Positions 34,965 through 43,923 are shown, numbered from the stretch's first letter. The stretch: 64,000 bases of DNA from Eisenbergiella porci (GCF_009696275.1 NZ_VUMI01000026.1:1-64000), one strand, 5' to 3'. The notes: generated by a model not told the origin, from the sequence alone. Translations and numbers: made by a program.

Positions 34965-36459
34965 GGATATGATGGAAAAATTGCAGACAGCAGATGAATT
35001 GACAGAGGAAATCCCTGACAGCGCGGCAGGGGAAAATGAAGAAGCGCCGGAGGAGAAAATTGTACAGGGAGTACATAATTACAGCGCCGCGGAGGGCTAT
35101 GTCCGGCCCACGGATCCCAAGGTGCTGGAGAAGCTGGAATGGTTCCAGGATCAGAAGCTTGCGCTGATGATGCACTGGGGACCATATTCCCAGCTGGGAG
35201 TGGTGGAGTCCTGGGCGCTTTCCGACGCGGATGCCGGCTGGTCAAGAACCGACATCGACTGGGAGGCTGACGGCAGAAGCTTTAAAGAACAGTATTTCGG
35301 GCTGAACAAAACCTTTAATCCCATCCGCTTCGATCCGGAAAAGTGGGCGGAAACCGCTGCCGAAGCAGGAATCCGCTATCTGGTATTTACGACGAAGCAT
35401 CACGATGGCTTCTGCATGTGGGACAGCAAGTATTCCGATTACAAAATCACCGGAGAGGACTGCCCTTTCCATACCCACAGATATGCGGATATCTGCGGGC
35501 ATCTGTTCGAAGCCTTCCGGAAAAAGGGGATGGGGATTGCCGCCTATTTTTCCAAGGCGGACTGGCATACGGACAGCTATTGGGCGAAGGGGTTTCCCAG
35601 AGGGGAATATATGTGGAGAGGACCTTCCTATGTTCCGGCGGAGCATCCGGAGGAATGGGAACGTTTTGTGGCCTATACCCAGAACCAGATCCGGGAGCTG
35701 GCGGCAAATTATGGAAAGCTGGATATCATGTGGTTTGACGCCGGGTGGGTCTGCCCCCAGGCAGGCCAGGATATCCGTCTGGGCGAGGTGATCGAGGAAA
35801 TCAGAAGGTGGCAGCCGGGCATGCTGTGCGCGGACCGCACGGTGGGCGGCCCTTATGAAAATTATATTACGCCGGAGCAGTGCGTGCCGGAGGAACCGCT
35901 GGGAGTGCCGTGGGAGAGCTGCATTACACTGGGGACCTCCTTCTCCTTTGCCTATGAGGATACCTATAAAACGCCGCGGGAGGTAATCTGCCTGCTTGTT
36001 GACATCGTGGCCAAGGGCGGTAATCTGGCAATTAATGTGGGGCCTCAGCCGGACGGCAGACTCCCCAAAGGTGCGGTTGCATCCCTGAAGGGAATGGGCG
36101 AATGGCTGAAGGTATACGGCGAGGCCATATACGGCACTCGTGTCTGCGATCCTTATAAAAAGGGGAATATCGCCTTTACCCGGAAAAAGGATGAGGATAT
36201 TCTTTATGCGCTGGAGCTGTTCCCCGATGAAAAAACGGTGGTTCCGGAGGTGGTGCTGCTGCCTTTTACGGAGGATGTGATCGAAAGCATCGTAAAGGTG
36301 ACGATGCCTGACAGCGGTGAGAGCATTCCCTTTACCCGGCAGAAAAGCGGGATTCTGGTAAAACCGCCCCGCAGGCCTTTGGATACGGCGCCGATCGCCA
36401 GAGTATACAGGATAGAAAGAAAGCGCAGGAGCGCGCGGACAGGAGAAGAAAGAAGATGA
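34957..36459 (+). CDS. GH29 alpha-L-fucosidase, cytoplasmic (2)
   Basis: 500 aa, no signal peptide, with a ~50-residue acidic leader before the catalytic domain (WFQDQKLALMMHWGPYSQLG). Further marks are YLVFTTKHHDGFCMWDSKYS, GIAAYFSKADWH, nucleophile Asp in DIMWFDAGWV, and GGNLAINVGPQPDGRLPK. It is distinct from the preceding fucosidase, so the two probably act on different linkages or aglycones. GGAGAAGTGG precedes ATG. Its last bases overlap the GH18 start by four (ATGA). Confidence 0.94.
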   Translation: MTEDMMEKLQTADELTEEIPDSAAGENEEAPEEKIVQGVHNYSAAEGYVRPTDPKVLEKLEWFQDQKLALMMHWGPYSQLGVVESWALSDADAGWSRTDIDWEADGRSFKEQYFGLNKTFNPIRFDPEKWAETAAEAGIRYLVFTTKHHDGFCMWDSKYSDYKITGEDCPFHTHRYADICGHLFEAFRKKGMGIAAYFSKADWHTDSYWAKGFPRGEYMWRGPSYVPAEHPEEWERFVAYTQNQIRELAANYGKLDIMWFDAGWVCPQAGQDIRLGEVIEEIRRWQPGMLCADRTVGGPYENYITPEQCVPEEPLGVPWESCITLGTSFSFAYEDTYKTPREVICLLVDIVAKGGNLAINVGPQPDGRLPKGAVASLKGMGEWLKVYGEAIYGTRVCDPYKKGNIAFTRKKDEDILYALELFPDEKTVVPEVVLLPFTEDVIESIVKVTMPDSGESIPFTRQKSGILVKPPRRPLDTAPIARVYRIERKRRSARTGEERR

Positions 36460-37646
36460 TGAGGTTAATCGGCTATGTGGGCGCAAGGGATCTTTCCGTC
36501 ATAACGGAGGAAGATATCCGGTGCCTGGATGTAATCAATATTGCCTTTGGGCAGGTACGGGACGCTTGCATGGTTTGGGACGGGCAGGCCTGCAGGCCTG
36601 CGCTGGAGCGTATCCGGAAGATAAAACCCGGTATTAAAATCCTGCTTTCCGCAGGCGGCTGGGGCGCGGATGGTTTTTCCCAGGCGGCGCTGACGGCACA
36701 GGGCAGGGAAAGCATGGCGGCGAGCGCTGCTGCGCTGGTGACGGAATACGGGCTGGACGGTATAGATATTGACTGGGAGTATCCGGGAATGGCCCTGTCG
36801 GGAATCGGCTCCCATGTGAAGGATAAGGAAAATTTTACGCTGCTTTTGCAGGCGGTGAGAGAAGGGCTGGACGCTGTCGGCGGAGGATATATGCTGACCA
36901 CTGCGGCTGGCGGGGATTCCTATTTTACCAGGCAGACCAACATGAAAGAAGCGGCTGTTTTTCTGGACTATGTCCAGCTGATGACTTATGATCTGCAGGG
37001 CGGCTTCCAGAAAGTGACCGGGCACCATGCGGCGCTGCGTCCCGGAAACTGCAGCCTGTTTGACGCCTGTGTTGACAAGGCGGTCAAGGCCTTTCTGGCG
37101 GCGGGGGTCCCGGCGGAAAAGCTGGTGGTTGGCGTTCCCTTTTATTCCCGGAAATGGGAAGGCGTGAAGGGAGGCGGCCCAGGACTGGGCCAGGAGGCAG
37201 AGACCGTGGGCGGCTACGGGCCGGATTACGGCAGCCTGACAGCGGATTATATCAACAAAAACGGATTTATCCGTTACTGGGATGAGGAAGCGTCATCGCC
37301 CTATCTGTTTGACGGAAGCACCTTTATCAGCTATGAGGACGAGGAGTCCATGGCGCTTAAGGTGAGATACGCGGAAGAAAATGGCCTGGGCGGCATCATG
37401 TACTGGGAATACCGCTGTGACGGGACAGGGACGCTGACCGGCTTCCTGCGGCGGGAACTGGACAGGGGGCTGTGCCCTGGGGGGAAACAGGAACCGGGCA
37501 GGGGGCCATGCCCTGGAGTGGAACAGGAACCGGGCAGGAGGCCATGCCCTGGAGTGGCTCAGGAACCAGGCTGGGGACTGTGCCCTGGAGTAGTTCAGGA
37601 ACCGGAGGTAAACCGGGGCGGGGAGGCGGCGCATGAAAGCGACTGA
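36456..37646 (+). CDS. GH18 glycosidase (chitinase / endo-beta-GlcNAc-ase fold), cytoplasmic
   Basis: 396 aa, no signal peptide. The GH18 barrel has ILLSAGGWGADGFS and the full catalytic motif D101-G-I-D104-I-D106-W-E108, with E108 the acid; VQLMTYDLQGGFQ and GGIMYWEYRCDGTGTL complete it. Substrate-assisted enzymes of this family act on beta-1,4-linked GlcNAc (chitin, or the chitobiose core of N-glycans). After residue ~335 come four tandem 12-aa repeats rich in Cys, Pro, Gly and Glu, then a hydrophilic tail; these are not part of the fold. AGGAGAAG precedes ATG. The gene overlaps both neighbours. Confidence 0.9.
   Translation: MMRLIGYVGARDLSVITEEDIRCLDVINIAFGQVRDACMVWDGQACRPALERIRKIKPGIKILLSAGGWGADGFSQAALTAQGRESMAASAAALVTEYGLDGIDIDWEYPGMALSGIGSHVKDKENFTLLLQAVREGLDAVGGGYMLTTAAGGDSYFTRQTNMKEAAVFLDYVQLMTYDLQGGFQKVTGHHAALRPGNCSLFDACVDKAVKAFLAAGVPAEKLVVGVPFYSRKWEGVKGGGPGLGQEAETVGGYGPDYGSLTADYINKNGFIRYWDEEASSPYLFDGSTFISYEDEESMALKVRYAEENGLGGIMYWEYRCDGTGTLTGFLRRELDRGLCPGGKQEPGRGPCPGVEQEPGRRPCPGVAQEPGWGLCPGVVQEPEVNRGGEAAHESD
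37461..37604 (+). repeat. Four tandem 36-bp repeats in the GH18 gene
   Basis: Four in-frame copies of 36 bases encode D/G-R/W-x-L/P-CPG-x-x-QEP. The third-base agreement between copies (TGCCCTGG, CAGGAACC) shows recent duplication. Copy number may vary between strains. Confidence 0.88.
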
Positions 37647-40341
37647 AACAGCAGCTGTGCTGTCCTCTGCCCTGCAGGACTATGCGGAACGGAAGTTCCG
37701 GGAACGGGCCGAAATCTATGCCCCCATATTTTCTGAAATCGAAAGCGGGCTTTCCTGCTGTACGCAAGAGGAAGCGGTGCTGATGCGTTTCCTTTACGGA
37801 ACGATGCCGGTGCGGGATGCGGGGGAATACGGGTTTGAGGTATTTTTATCCTATGTACGGCATGCGCTGTGGCTGCGTGACAATGTGGAGTGGTGCAGAC
37901 GGCTGCCCGAGGATATTTTTGTCCATTACGTGCTTTATTACCGCATTAATACCGAGGATATCAGCGACTGCAGACCGTTTTTTTATGAGCGGCTGAAGGA
38001 CAGGATTGCCGGGCTTTCCCTGGAGGAAGCAGTTAGGGAAATCAATTACTGGTGCGCGGAACATGCAGCTTATGAGTCTACGGATGGCAGAACCGCTTCC
38101 CCCATGACCATGTACCGCTGCGGAAAAGGAAGGTGCGGTGAGGAATCCGCCTTTGCGGCGGCTGCCTGCCGCAGCGTGGGAATTGCCGCCAGGCAGGTCT
38201 ATGCGCCCAGGTGGGCGCACTGTGATGATAATCATGCCTGGGTGGAGGTTTATATTCACGGCAGGTGGCATTTCCTTGGAGCCTGTGAGCCGGAGGAGGA
38301 GTTGGACCGGGGATGGTTTTCCGGCCCGGCGGGACGGGCGATCCTGATACACAGCCGATGCTTCTGCGATTATGACTGCGGCGGCATGCAGGAGGAATGG
38401 ATCGGCAGGGAAGACGGGGTGTACTATTTGAATGAAACCGCCTCCTATGCGAAGACCTGCCGGCTTACAGTTATGGTAAAGGACGCGTCGGGAAGGCCGG
38501 TGAGGGGGGCGCGGGTCGCTGTGGAGATACTGAATATGGCGGAATTTTTCCCGGCGGCAGCCCTGGTTACGGATGAAAACGGCGAGGCAGGCATCACCAT
38601 GGGAATCGGCGATGTCAGGCTGAGAGCCTGGAGCGGCGGCTGTGTATGTGAGAAAATGGTATTTCCGGCGCAGGAAGCCGGAGCCCGGGACAACGGGCTT
38701 AAGGAAAACGGGACAGGGGAAATCAGGACGGAGCTGGTGCTGAAAAGCGGATATCCTTTTATTCAGGAGGAGGACGCGAAGGGACGGCTGGCCGGAGGAA
38801 GCAATACCTGGGAACAGATATTGCTGACGGCGCCTGCGCAAGCCCCTGTCTCCTGCGCCCGTCAGTCGGAGGAACAGAAAGGACGCAGGCAGCGGCGGCT
38901 GGAAGAGGCCGTCCGCCTGCGGGAGGAACGTTTCCGCACCCTCCTGGGGAAGCTGCCCGCAGGGGAATTCCCTGAAGAGAAGGAAATGCTGCAAATCGCC
39001 GGGGAAAATGCGGCGCAGCTGTATGCCTTCCTGAAAAAGGACGGAAACCCTGACAGAAAGCGTCTGCTGCACAGCCTGGCCCGGAAGGATTACAAGGATG
39101 CGCATGCCGGTGTGCTGGAGGATCATCTCAGCTGCACGCAGGGAGAGCTGCCGGAGGATATCTATGTCCCGTATCTGCTTTGCCCCAGGATTTACCTGGA
39201 GGTGCTGACGCCCTGGCGCAGCTTCATCCGCAGCTGTTTTTCGGAGGAGGAAAAGTCCGCTTTTACCCAGCGGCCGGAACTGGCATGGGATTATATAGAG
39301 AAAAATATCCGGTATGATGCCCGGCTGGATTACAGCGCCGTCTGCGGGACGCCCATTGGCTGCCTGAAGTTAAAGTGGGGCAGCCTGCTGACCCGGAAAA
39401 TACTGTTTGTGGCAATCTGCCGCAGCCTGGGCATCCCCGCCCGGCTCCGGCGCAGCACCATGCAGCCGGAATATCTGGAAAACGGAGAATTCCGGGCGCC
39501 CGCCGGACTGCGCGGAAAAGACAGCCCGGGCTGTCTGCCGGCGCCGGCATTGCTTACCCTTGAAGCGCCTGAAGCACAAAGCGGGGAGAAATGGAATTAT
39601 GGACAGAACTGGACTATCGGGAAGCTGGAAGGGACGGGCTTCTGCACACTTGGTTATGAGGGGATTTGCTTTGCAGGGGATTCGCTCACCCTGGAGCTGG
39701 AAGCCGGAGTGTACCGGCTTGTCACCTCACGGCGTCTGCCGGGCGGCAATCGGCTGGCGGCTTTCAGCGTATTTGGATTAAAGTCGGGAGAACGCAGGGC
39801 AGTGGAGCTTTTGTCCGGGGAAAACGATGAAAAAACCATGCTTTCCGATTACCCGGCCAGGGAGCTGCCGGAGCTTTTTCTCTGGGATGTATCAGGGGAA
39901 AGACAGTCCCTTGCCCATATCACAGGACGCGGGACGGCGCTGGTGGCTTTCCTGGGCGCGGGAGAGGAACCGACAGAGCATGTGTTAAATGAGCTGAATG
40001 ACTGTGCGGGGCAGTGGAACGGCAGCGGCGCTGAAATAATCGCGGTGCTTCGAAGGCCGGAGGAACTAAAGAATGCCACGCTGCAAAAGACGCTGGCACG
40101 TCTGTCTTCAGTGCGTATTTATTTTGACAGAGAGGAAGCGTCGGAAAAGACTGCGGCCGTGATGGGCGCTGATCCGGAGAAACTCCCTCTGCTTGTGCTC
40201 ACGGAAGAGGGCCGCCGCGGGATTTATTCCTGTGCGGGCTATCACGTGGGCAGTGTGGATTTGATTTTACAGATTTTGCTTTTGAGAAAAAAGGGCAGAA
40301 AAGAGGAAAATGATGATAACATTAACCGGAAAGCGGAATGA
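37633..40341 (+). CDS. Large protein with two transglutaminase-fold domains and a thioredoxin-like C-terminus
   Basis: 902 aa, no signal peptide. Residues ~130-230 form a transglutaminase-like domain with Cys168 (GKGRCGEES), His201 (DDNHAWVEVY) and an acidic FLGACEPEEE stretch (Glu219). Residues ~277-340 look like a carboxypeptidase-regulatory-type beta-sandwich. Residues ~545-620 are a second copy of the fold (IEKNIRYDARLDY, LFVAICRSLGIPARL) in which the Cys position appears to be Ser (KWGSLLTRK), so it may be inactive. Residues ~745-900 resemble a thioredoxin fold without CxxC. The superfamily includes peptide:N-glycanase, whose active site has the same RCGE...H-x-W-x-E layout. GGGGAGG precedes ATG; it overlaps GH18 by 14 bases. 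Activity is inferred only. Confidence 0.85.
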   Translation: MKATETAAVLSSALQDYAERKFRERAEIYAPIFSEIESGLSCCTQEEAVLMRFLYGTMPVRDAGEYGFEVFLSYVRHALWLRDNVEWCRRLPEDIFVHYVLYYRINTEDISDCRPFFYERLKDRIAGLSLEEAVREINYWCAEHAAYESTDGRTASPMTMYRCGKGRCGEESAFAAAACRSVGIAARQVYAPRWAHCDDNHAWVEVYIHGRWHFLGACEPEEELDRGWFSGPAGRAILIHSRCFCDYDCGGMQEEWIGREDGVYYLNETASYAKTCRLTVMVKDASGRPVRGARVAVEILNMAEFFPAAALVTDENGEAGITMGIGDVRLRAWSGGCVCEKMVFPAQEAGARDNGLKENGTGEIRTELVLKSGYPFIQEEDAKGRLAGGSNTWEQILLTAPAQAPVSCARQSEEQKGRRQRRLEEAVRLREERFRTLLGKLPAGEFPEEKEMLQIAGENAAQLYAFLKKDGNPDRKRLLHSLARKDYKDAHAGVLEDHLSCTQGELPEDIYVPYLLCPRIYLEVLTPWRSFIRSCFSEEEKSAFTQRPELAWDYIEKNIRYDARLDYSAVCGTPIGCLKLKWGSLLTRKILFVAICRSLGIPARLRRSTMQPEYLENGEFRAPAGLRGKDSPGCLPAPALLTLEAPEAQSGEKWNYGQNWTIGKLEGTGFCTLGYEGICFAGDSLTLELEAGVYRLVTSRRLPGGNRLAAFSVFGLKSGERRAVELLSGENDEKTMLSDYPARELPELFLWDVSGERQSLAHITGRGTALVAFLGAGEEPTEHVLNELNDCAGQWNGSGAEIIAVLRRPEELKNATLQKTLARLSSVRIYFDREEASEKTAAVMGADPEKLPLLVLTEEGRRGIYSCAGYHVGSVDLILQILLLRKKGRKEENDDNINRKAE

Positions 40342-41740
40342 CGCCTGTTTTGCCGAGTTTGTCTGGGAAGGGGACGCCCGTATCAGAAGCTACCGTCTGG
40401 GTCTTGAGCAGCTTTTTCACGGCAGGTACCTGGAAACGATGCTTGTGCCTTTTACGGGCCAGGCCGTCCTGCTCATCGGCTGCGGGAAAAAGGAGGACTT
40501 CGCTCCGGGGCTTACCGCGGTAAAAGAGGTGCTGGCGGCAACGGCGGCAAAATGCAGGGATTTTAATATCCGGGCCTGCTCCATGGATGTGAGCTGCTTT
40601 ACGCAGCTCCTCGGGCCGGAGGCATTTACCGCGGCCGTTCTGGGGCTGGGGCTTGGCTGCTACCGCTACCGTTATCAGCCTTTGGAAAATGAGGAGGCAT
40701 GGGACTGTGATTTCCAGCTGGAAAACGGGGAAGCGTATGCGGACAGGCTGAAGGAAGCGCAGGAGCTTCTGGCGGGGATTTGCTTTGCCAGAAATATGGT
40801 GAATACGCCGGGAAACCACCTGCGGCCCATGGATTTTGACAGGATTATCACCGCTTATGAAAAGGATGTGGAGATCGAGGCGGAAACCCTGGTCTACGGC
40901 CAGCTGCGGGCGCTGAAAATGGAAGCGCTTTACAGTGTGGGGCAGAGCAGTGAATATCCTCCCTGCCTGCTGATTCTGCGGTATCGGGGAAACCCGGACA
41001 GCGATGAAATCTACGGACTGATCGGAAAGGGAATCACCTGTGACACCGGCGGCTACTGTCTGAAAAGCAGTGATTCCATGGGAGGCATCAAATCCGATAT
41101 GGCGGGCGCGGCGGCAGTGGCGGCTGCGATGCACGCGGCAGCCGCGCAGCGGCTTAAGGTGAACGTGACGGCCTGCCTGCCTTTGAGTGAAAACAGGATA
41201 TCCCAGTCAGCGCTGCTTCCGGGAGACGTGATCACAGGCTTTGGCGGCAGGACAATAGAGGTGCTCAATACGGACGCGGAGGGACGTCTTGTGCTGTCTG
41301 ATGCCGTGAGCTACGCAGTCCGCAGGGAAGGAATCACAAAAGTTCTGGATATTGCCACGCTCACAGGCGCGGTGGCGAATATGCTGGGCAATACCATAGC
41401 GGGAGCCATGTCGGATGACGATGGGTTTTATGCCCTCTTTGAACGGGCGCTGGAGCATTCGGGAGAACGCTACCTGCGCCTGCCCTTCGGTCGGGAGCAT
41501 GAGAAGATGATAAAAAGCGATGTGGCGGATGTGAAAAATGTGGGAGGAGGCTGCTGCGGCACCATCACGGCAGGGCTGTTTATCCGCAGCTTCTGTGAAG
41601 GAAGGCCCTGGCTTCACCTGGACATCGCCGGTACGGCCTGGTGCGGTTCTCCCACCTATGCTTATGAGAGCAAAGGAGCCACCGGAGCCGGGGTGACAAC
41701 CTTATATTATCTGATGAAAGAAGCGTCGCTGCCGCACTGA
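40310..41740 (+). CDS. M17 leucyl-aminopeptidase family protein
   Basis: 476-aa cytosolic metallo-aminopeptidase. The two-metal site is intact: GKGITCDTGGYCLKSSDSMGG (Lys and Asp ligands), KSDMAGAAAV (Asp), and the family signature NTDAEGRLVLSDA (Asp and Glu ligands). It removes N-terminal residues from short peptides. AGAGGAAA precedes ATG 40310. Its start overlaps the transglutaminase-like gene by 32 bases. A peptidase at the end of a glycosidase operon implies that the imported substrate has a peptide part. The stop codon lies inside the left arm of a strong terminator. Confidence 0.93.
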   Translation: MMITLTGKRNDACFAEFVWEGDARIRSYRLGLEQLFHGRYLETMLVPFTGQAVLLIGCGKKEDFAPGLTAVKEVLAATAAKCRDFNIRACSMDVSCFTQLLGPEAFTAAVLGLGLGCYRYRYQPLENEEAWDCDFQLENGEAYADRLKEAQELLAGICFARNMVNTPGNHLRPMDFDRIITAYEKDVEIEAETLVYGQLRALKMEALYSVGQSSEYPPCLLILRYRGNPDSDEIYGLIGKGITCDTGGYCLKSSDSMGGIKSDMAGAAAVAAAMHAAAAQRLKVNVTACLPLSENRISQSALLPGDVITGFGGRTIEVLNTDAEGRLVLSDAVSYAVRREGITKVLDIATLTGAVANMLGNTIAGAMSDDDGFYALFERALEHSGERYLRLPFGREHEKMIKSDVADVKNVGGGCCGTITAGLFIRSFCEGRPWLHLDIAGTAWCGSPTYAYESKGATGAGVTTLYYLMKEASLPH

Positions 41741-41767
41741 GCATTCAGTGCGGCGGCGACGCTTCTT
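41721..41767 (+). terminator. Operon terminator overlapping the aminopeptidase stop
   Basis: AAGCGTCGC plus TGCCGCACTGA (41721-41740) pairs with TCAGTGCGGCG plus GCGACGCTT (41745-41764) with one mismatch, loop GCAT, T-rich tail. Twenty paired bases make it one of the strongest hairpins in the window; it can also stop the converging lacI-type transcript. Confidence 0.92.
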
Positions 41768-41802
41768 TGCCTGACAGTATTTCTTTTTTCAGGCCTTATC
41801 CG

Positions 41803-42822
41803 TCAGTCTCCGGTGGAAGCGCGGAAAATCACCTGGGAAGAGATATAGGTGGTCTCAAACTGGCTGTCCGGATGCTGTATCCGGTACAGAATCTGAGAGG
41901 CAAGCCGGTTGCCGATATCCTTATTGAAGACCTGGACCGTGGTCAGCTCCTCCGCCAGCGGGCTTTCCATATTCCCGTCAAAACCGGAAACAGCCACGTC
42001 CTCAGGAATCCTGAAGCCCCGTTTTAAAAGCAGCTGCATCAGGATGCAGGCCACATAGTCGCTGACGCATACAAAAGCCTCAGGCATTGCAGGAAGCGTA
42101 TCGAGGAAGGCATCAATTTCCTCTTTATAGGTAAAAGCGCCGATGGATCCGGTGAGCATACATTCCTTTGACAAAGCCAGCCCAAAACGTTCCAGTGTTT
42201 TGGTAAAGCCTTCATACCGTTCATAGTTGGATTTGGCATAGTTGATGTCCCCGATAAAACCAAAGGTTTTCCGGCCCTGCTTTATCAGGTGCTCCGTTAT
42301 CCGGGCGGTGCTGACGCCGCTTTCCATCAGCAGGAGATCCCCGTTTAAGGAGGATGGGTCAATGGCTGTGGCCGTATCCAGAAAAACCTTGGGCGTATCA
42401 GCCCGGGACAGCAGACGTATCAGCCGCTCATTGTAAACATTCATAACAATGATACCGTGTATGCTTCCTCCAAGCAGCTGGGACGGAAGCGTATAATCCT
42501 CCTCGATAACCGAAGGAAGATAGGTATAAACCAGATTGACATCGTGAAAGGAGAATTCCTTTGCGATCTGGTGGATAATGTTCATCCAGAAAATGGAAGT
42601 CTCCGGACGGCAGACCGCTACCGCAATGTTGACGTCCTTTTTTTCGGGGACTGCGTTCCGGTCAAGCTCTTCCGGAAATTTATAATCGAGTTCTCTGGCT
42701 TTGGCGAGTATTTTTTCTCTGAGATTGCCGGATACACCCTCCTGGCCGCTGAATACCTTCCAGACTGTAGTACGTGAAACGCCCAGAGAAGAGGCGATTT
42801 CCTGAAGTGTCGCTTTTTTCAT
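41803..42822 (-). CDS. LacI-family transcriptional regulator
   Basis: 339 aa. The N-terminal helix-turn-helix is MKKATLQEIASSLGVSRTTVWKVFSGQEGVS with the hinge helix ARELDYKF following, then a periplasmic-binding-protein-like sensor domain (IHGIIVMNVYN, KTFGFIGDINYAKSNYERYEGF, AVSGFDG). The HTH pins the start, although no good ribosome site precedes it, so expression may be low. It converges on the fucosidase operon and is the only regulator gene beside it, making that operon or the CBM9 gene the probable target. Effector likely a sugar released by the pathway; not shown. Confidence 0.92.
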   Translation of the reverse strand: MKKATLQEIASSLGVSRTTVWKVFSGQEGVSGNLREKILAKARELDYKFPEELDRNAVPEKKDVNIAVAVCRPETSIFWMNIIHQIAKEFSFHDVNLVYTYLPSVIEEDYTLPSQLLGGSIHGIIVMNVYNERLIRLLSRADTPKVFLDTATAIDPSSLNGDLLLMESGVSTARITEHLIKQGRKTFGFIGDINYAKSNYERYEGFTKTLERFGLALSKECMLTGSIGAFTYKEEIDAFLDTLPAMPEAFVCVSDYVACILMQLLLKRGFRIPEDVAVSGFDGNMESPLAEELTTVQVFNKDIGNRLASQILYRIQHPDSQFETTYISSQVIFRASTGD

Positions 42823-43222
42823 GCTGTGTTATAACCAATCCGCGCGCTGCGCAGCACGCAAAAATAGAGTAACAGATCCGGAAAAACGCGCCATTTGTTC
42901 AACCGGACAAAAAAGACAGAGGCCATGGACAAATATGGGAAAAGAAGGAGAAAAAAGCAAGCTTTCTGGTGTCTGTCCTGAGATTTATTATAGCATTGCG
43001 CAGTGACATTTTCAAATGTAAAAGAAGGGTAAAAGGGCAGGATAAACGCATCAGCGTAGGCGACGTCCTTCCCGCCGTCCGAGGCTCCCGGAAGAATAAG
43101 ATGGAAAAGAAGAATAAATATTGTGATTGTAGCTTCCCGCATATATTCCCCAGTTGCGGTACAAAAAAGGCGTTTTCCCGCTTCCCACATTAACTTCCGC
43201 AGAAACTGTAATAAATTAGCAG
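42823..43222. other. Intergenic region between lacI-type and tetR-type genes
   Basis: About 400 bases before the tetR promoter. It has short accidental open frames on both strands but no ribosome sites, no strong hairpin and no family match. It must carry the LacI gene's promoter, which I could not place. Confidence 0.4.
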
Positions 43223-43296
43223 TTGACAGAACCGGGCAAAGAATATAAATTAGTTATATAAACTATTTATATAAAATGGTTATATATTGTAAACCA
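43223..43296 (+). promoter_or_regulatory. tetR promoter with paired operator-like repeats
   Basis: TTGACA (43223-43228) with a poor -10 (TAAATT or TATAAA near 43244-43251). Downstream lie two related inverted repeats: TAGTT-ATATA-AACTA (43251-43265) and TGGTT-10 bases-AACCA (near 43278-43297). Paired sites over the start region suit autorepression by the TetR-type protein that follows. Confidence 0.5.
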
Positions 43297-43353
43297 TATC
43301 TGCATAAAACATTGTATTTGTATTATTTTGCATGAATATGTACAGGAGGGAAA

Positions 43354-43923
43354 ATGCCAAAACAGAAAATCACCCGGGAAATGGTAATAGAAGCCGCTTT
43401 CGATATCGCGCGACGGGAGGGGATGGAAAAGGTAATCGTTAAGAATATTGCGGATAAGCTGGGCTGTTCCGTACAGCCGATTTACAGCTATTGTTCCAAT
43501 ATGGAAGGACTGAAGGCGGCCCTGACAGAACGCACGGGCACATTTATGAAGGAATATCTGGCGGCTCATATTGAAAAAAAAGATTATTTCAGGAGCATGG
43601 GCCGGGCGCAGCTGCGTTTTGCCAGAGAGGAGCCTCAGCTGTTTCAGCTGTATTTTCTCAGACGCCGCAGTGACATCCATTCCCTGCAGGAGCTGTATTC
43701 CAAAGAAAGCAGCCGCGAGGTTGCAAAATTTATATCCGATACGCTGCAGATTACCATGGCGCAGGCGGAACAGCTGCATCTGCATATGATAATCTACACA
43801 ATGGGAATCGCGTCAATTCTGGCGACCTCTTGCTCCCACATTCCGGAGGAAGAGCTTATGACGCAGCTGGAAACAGCCTGCGATGCCTTTCTGGCAGAAA
43901 TAAGGAGAAAAAACAATGAATAA
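43354..43923 (+). CDS. TetR/AcrR-family regulator
   Basis: 189 aa. The HTH occupies residues ~5-50 (ITREMVIEAAFDIARREG, then NIADKLGCSVQPIYSYC). The C-terminal helical domain carries HMIIYTMGIASILATS, as in the TetR_C WHG-like group. AGGAGGGAAA precedes ATG. The gene overlaps the flavodoxin-like gene by eight bases, so it probably controls it together with its own expression. Ligand unknown. Confidence 0.92.
   Translation: MPKQKITREMVIEAAFDIARREGMEKVIVKNIADKLGCSVQPIYSYCSNMEGLKAALTERTGTFMKEYLAAHIEKKDYFRSMGRAQLRFAREEPQLFQLYFLRRRSDIHSLQELYSKESSREVAKFISDTLQITMAQAEQLHLHMIIYTMGIASILATSCSHIPEEELMTQLETACDAFLAEIRRKNNE

Noticed and set aside
35242-36486. 414-codon minus-strand open frame across the second fucosidase
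   Set aside because: The plus-strand GH29 gene has all catalytic motifs; the antisense frame is low-complexity His/Arg/Pro-rich shadow.
37461-37604. 36-bp repeats as a possible CRISPR array
   Set aside because: The repeats are directly abutting with no spacers and are in frame within the GH18 gene.
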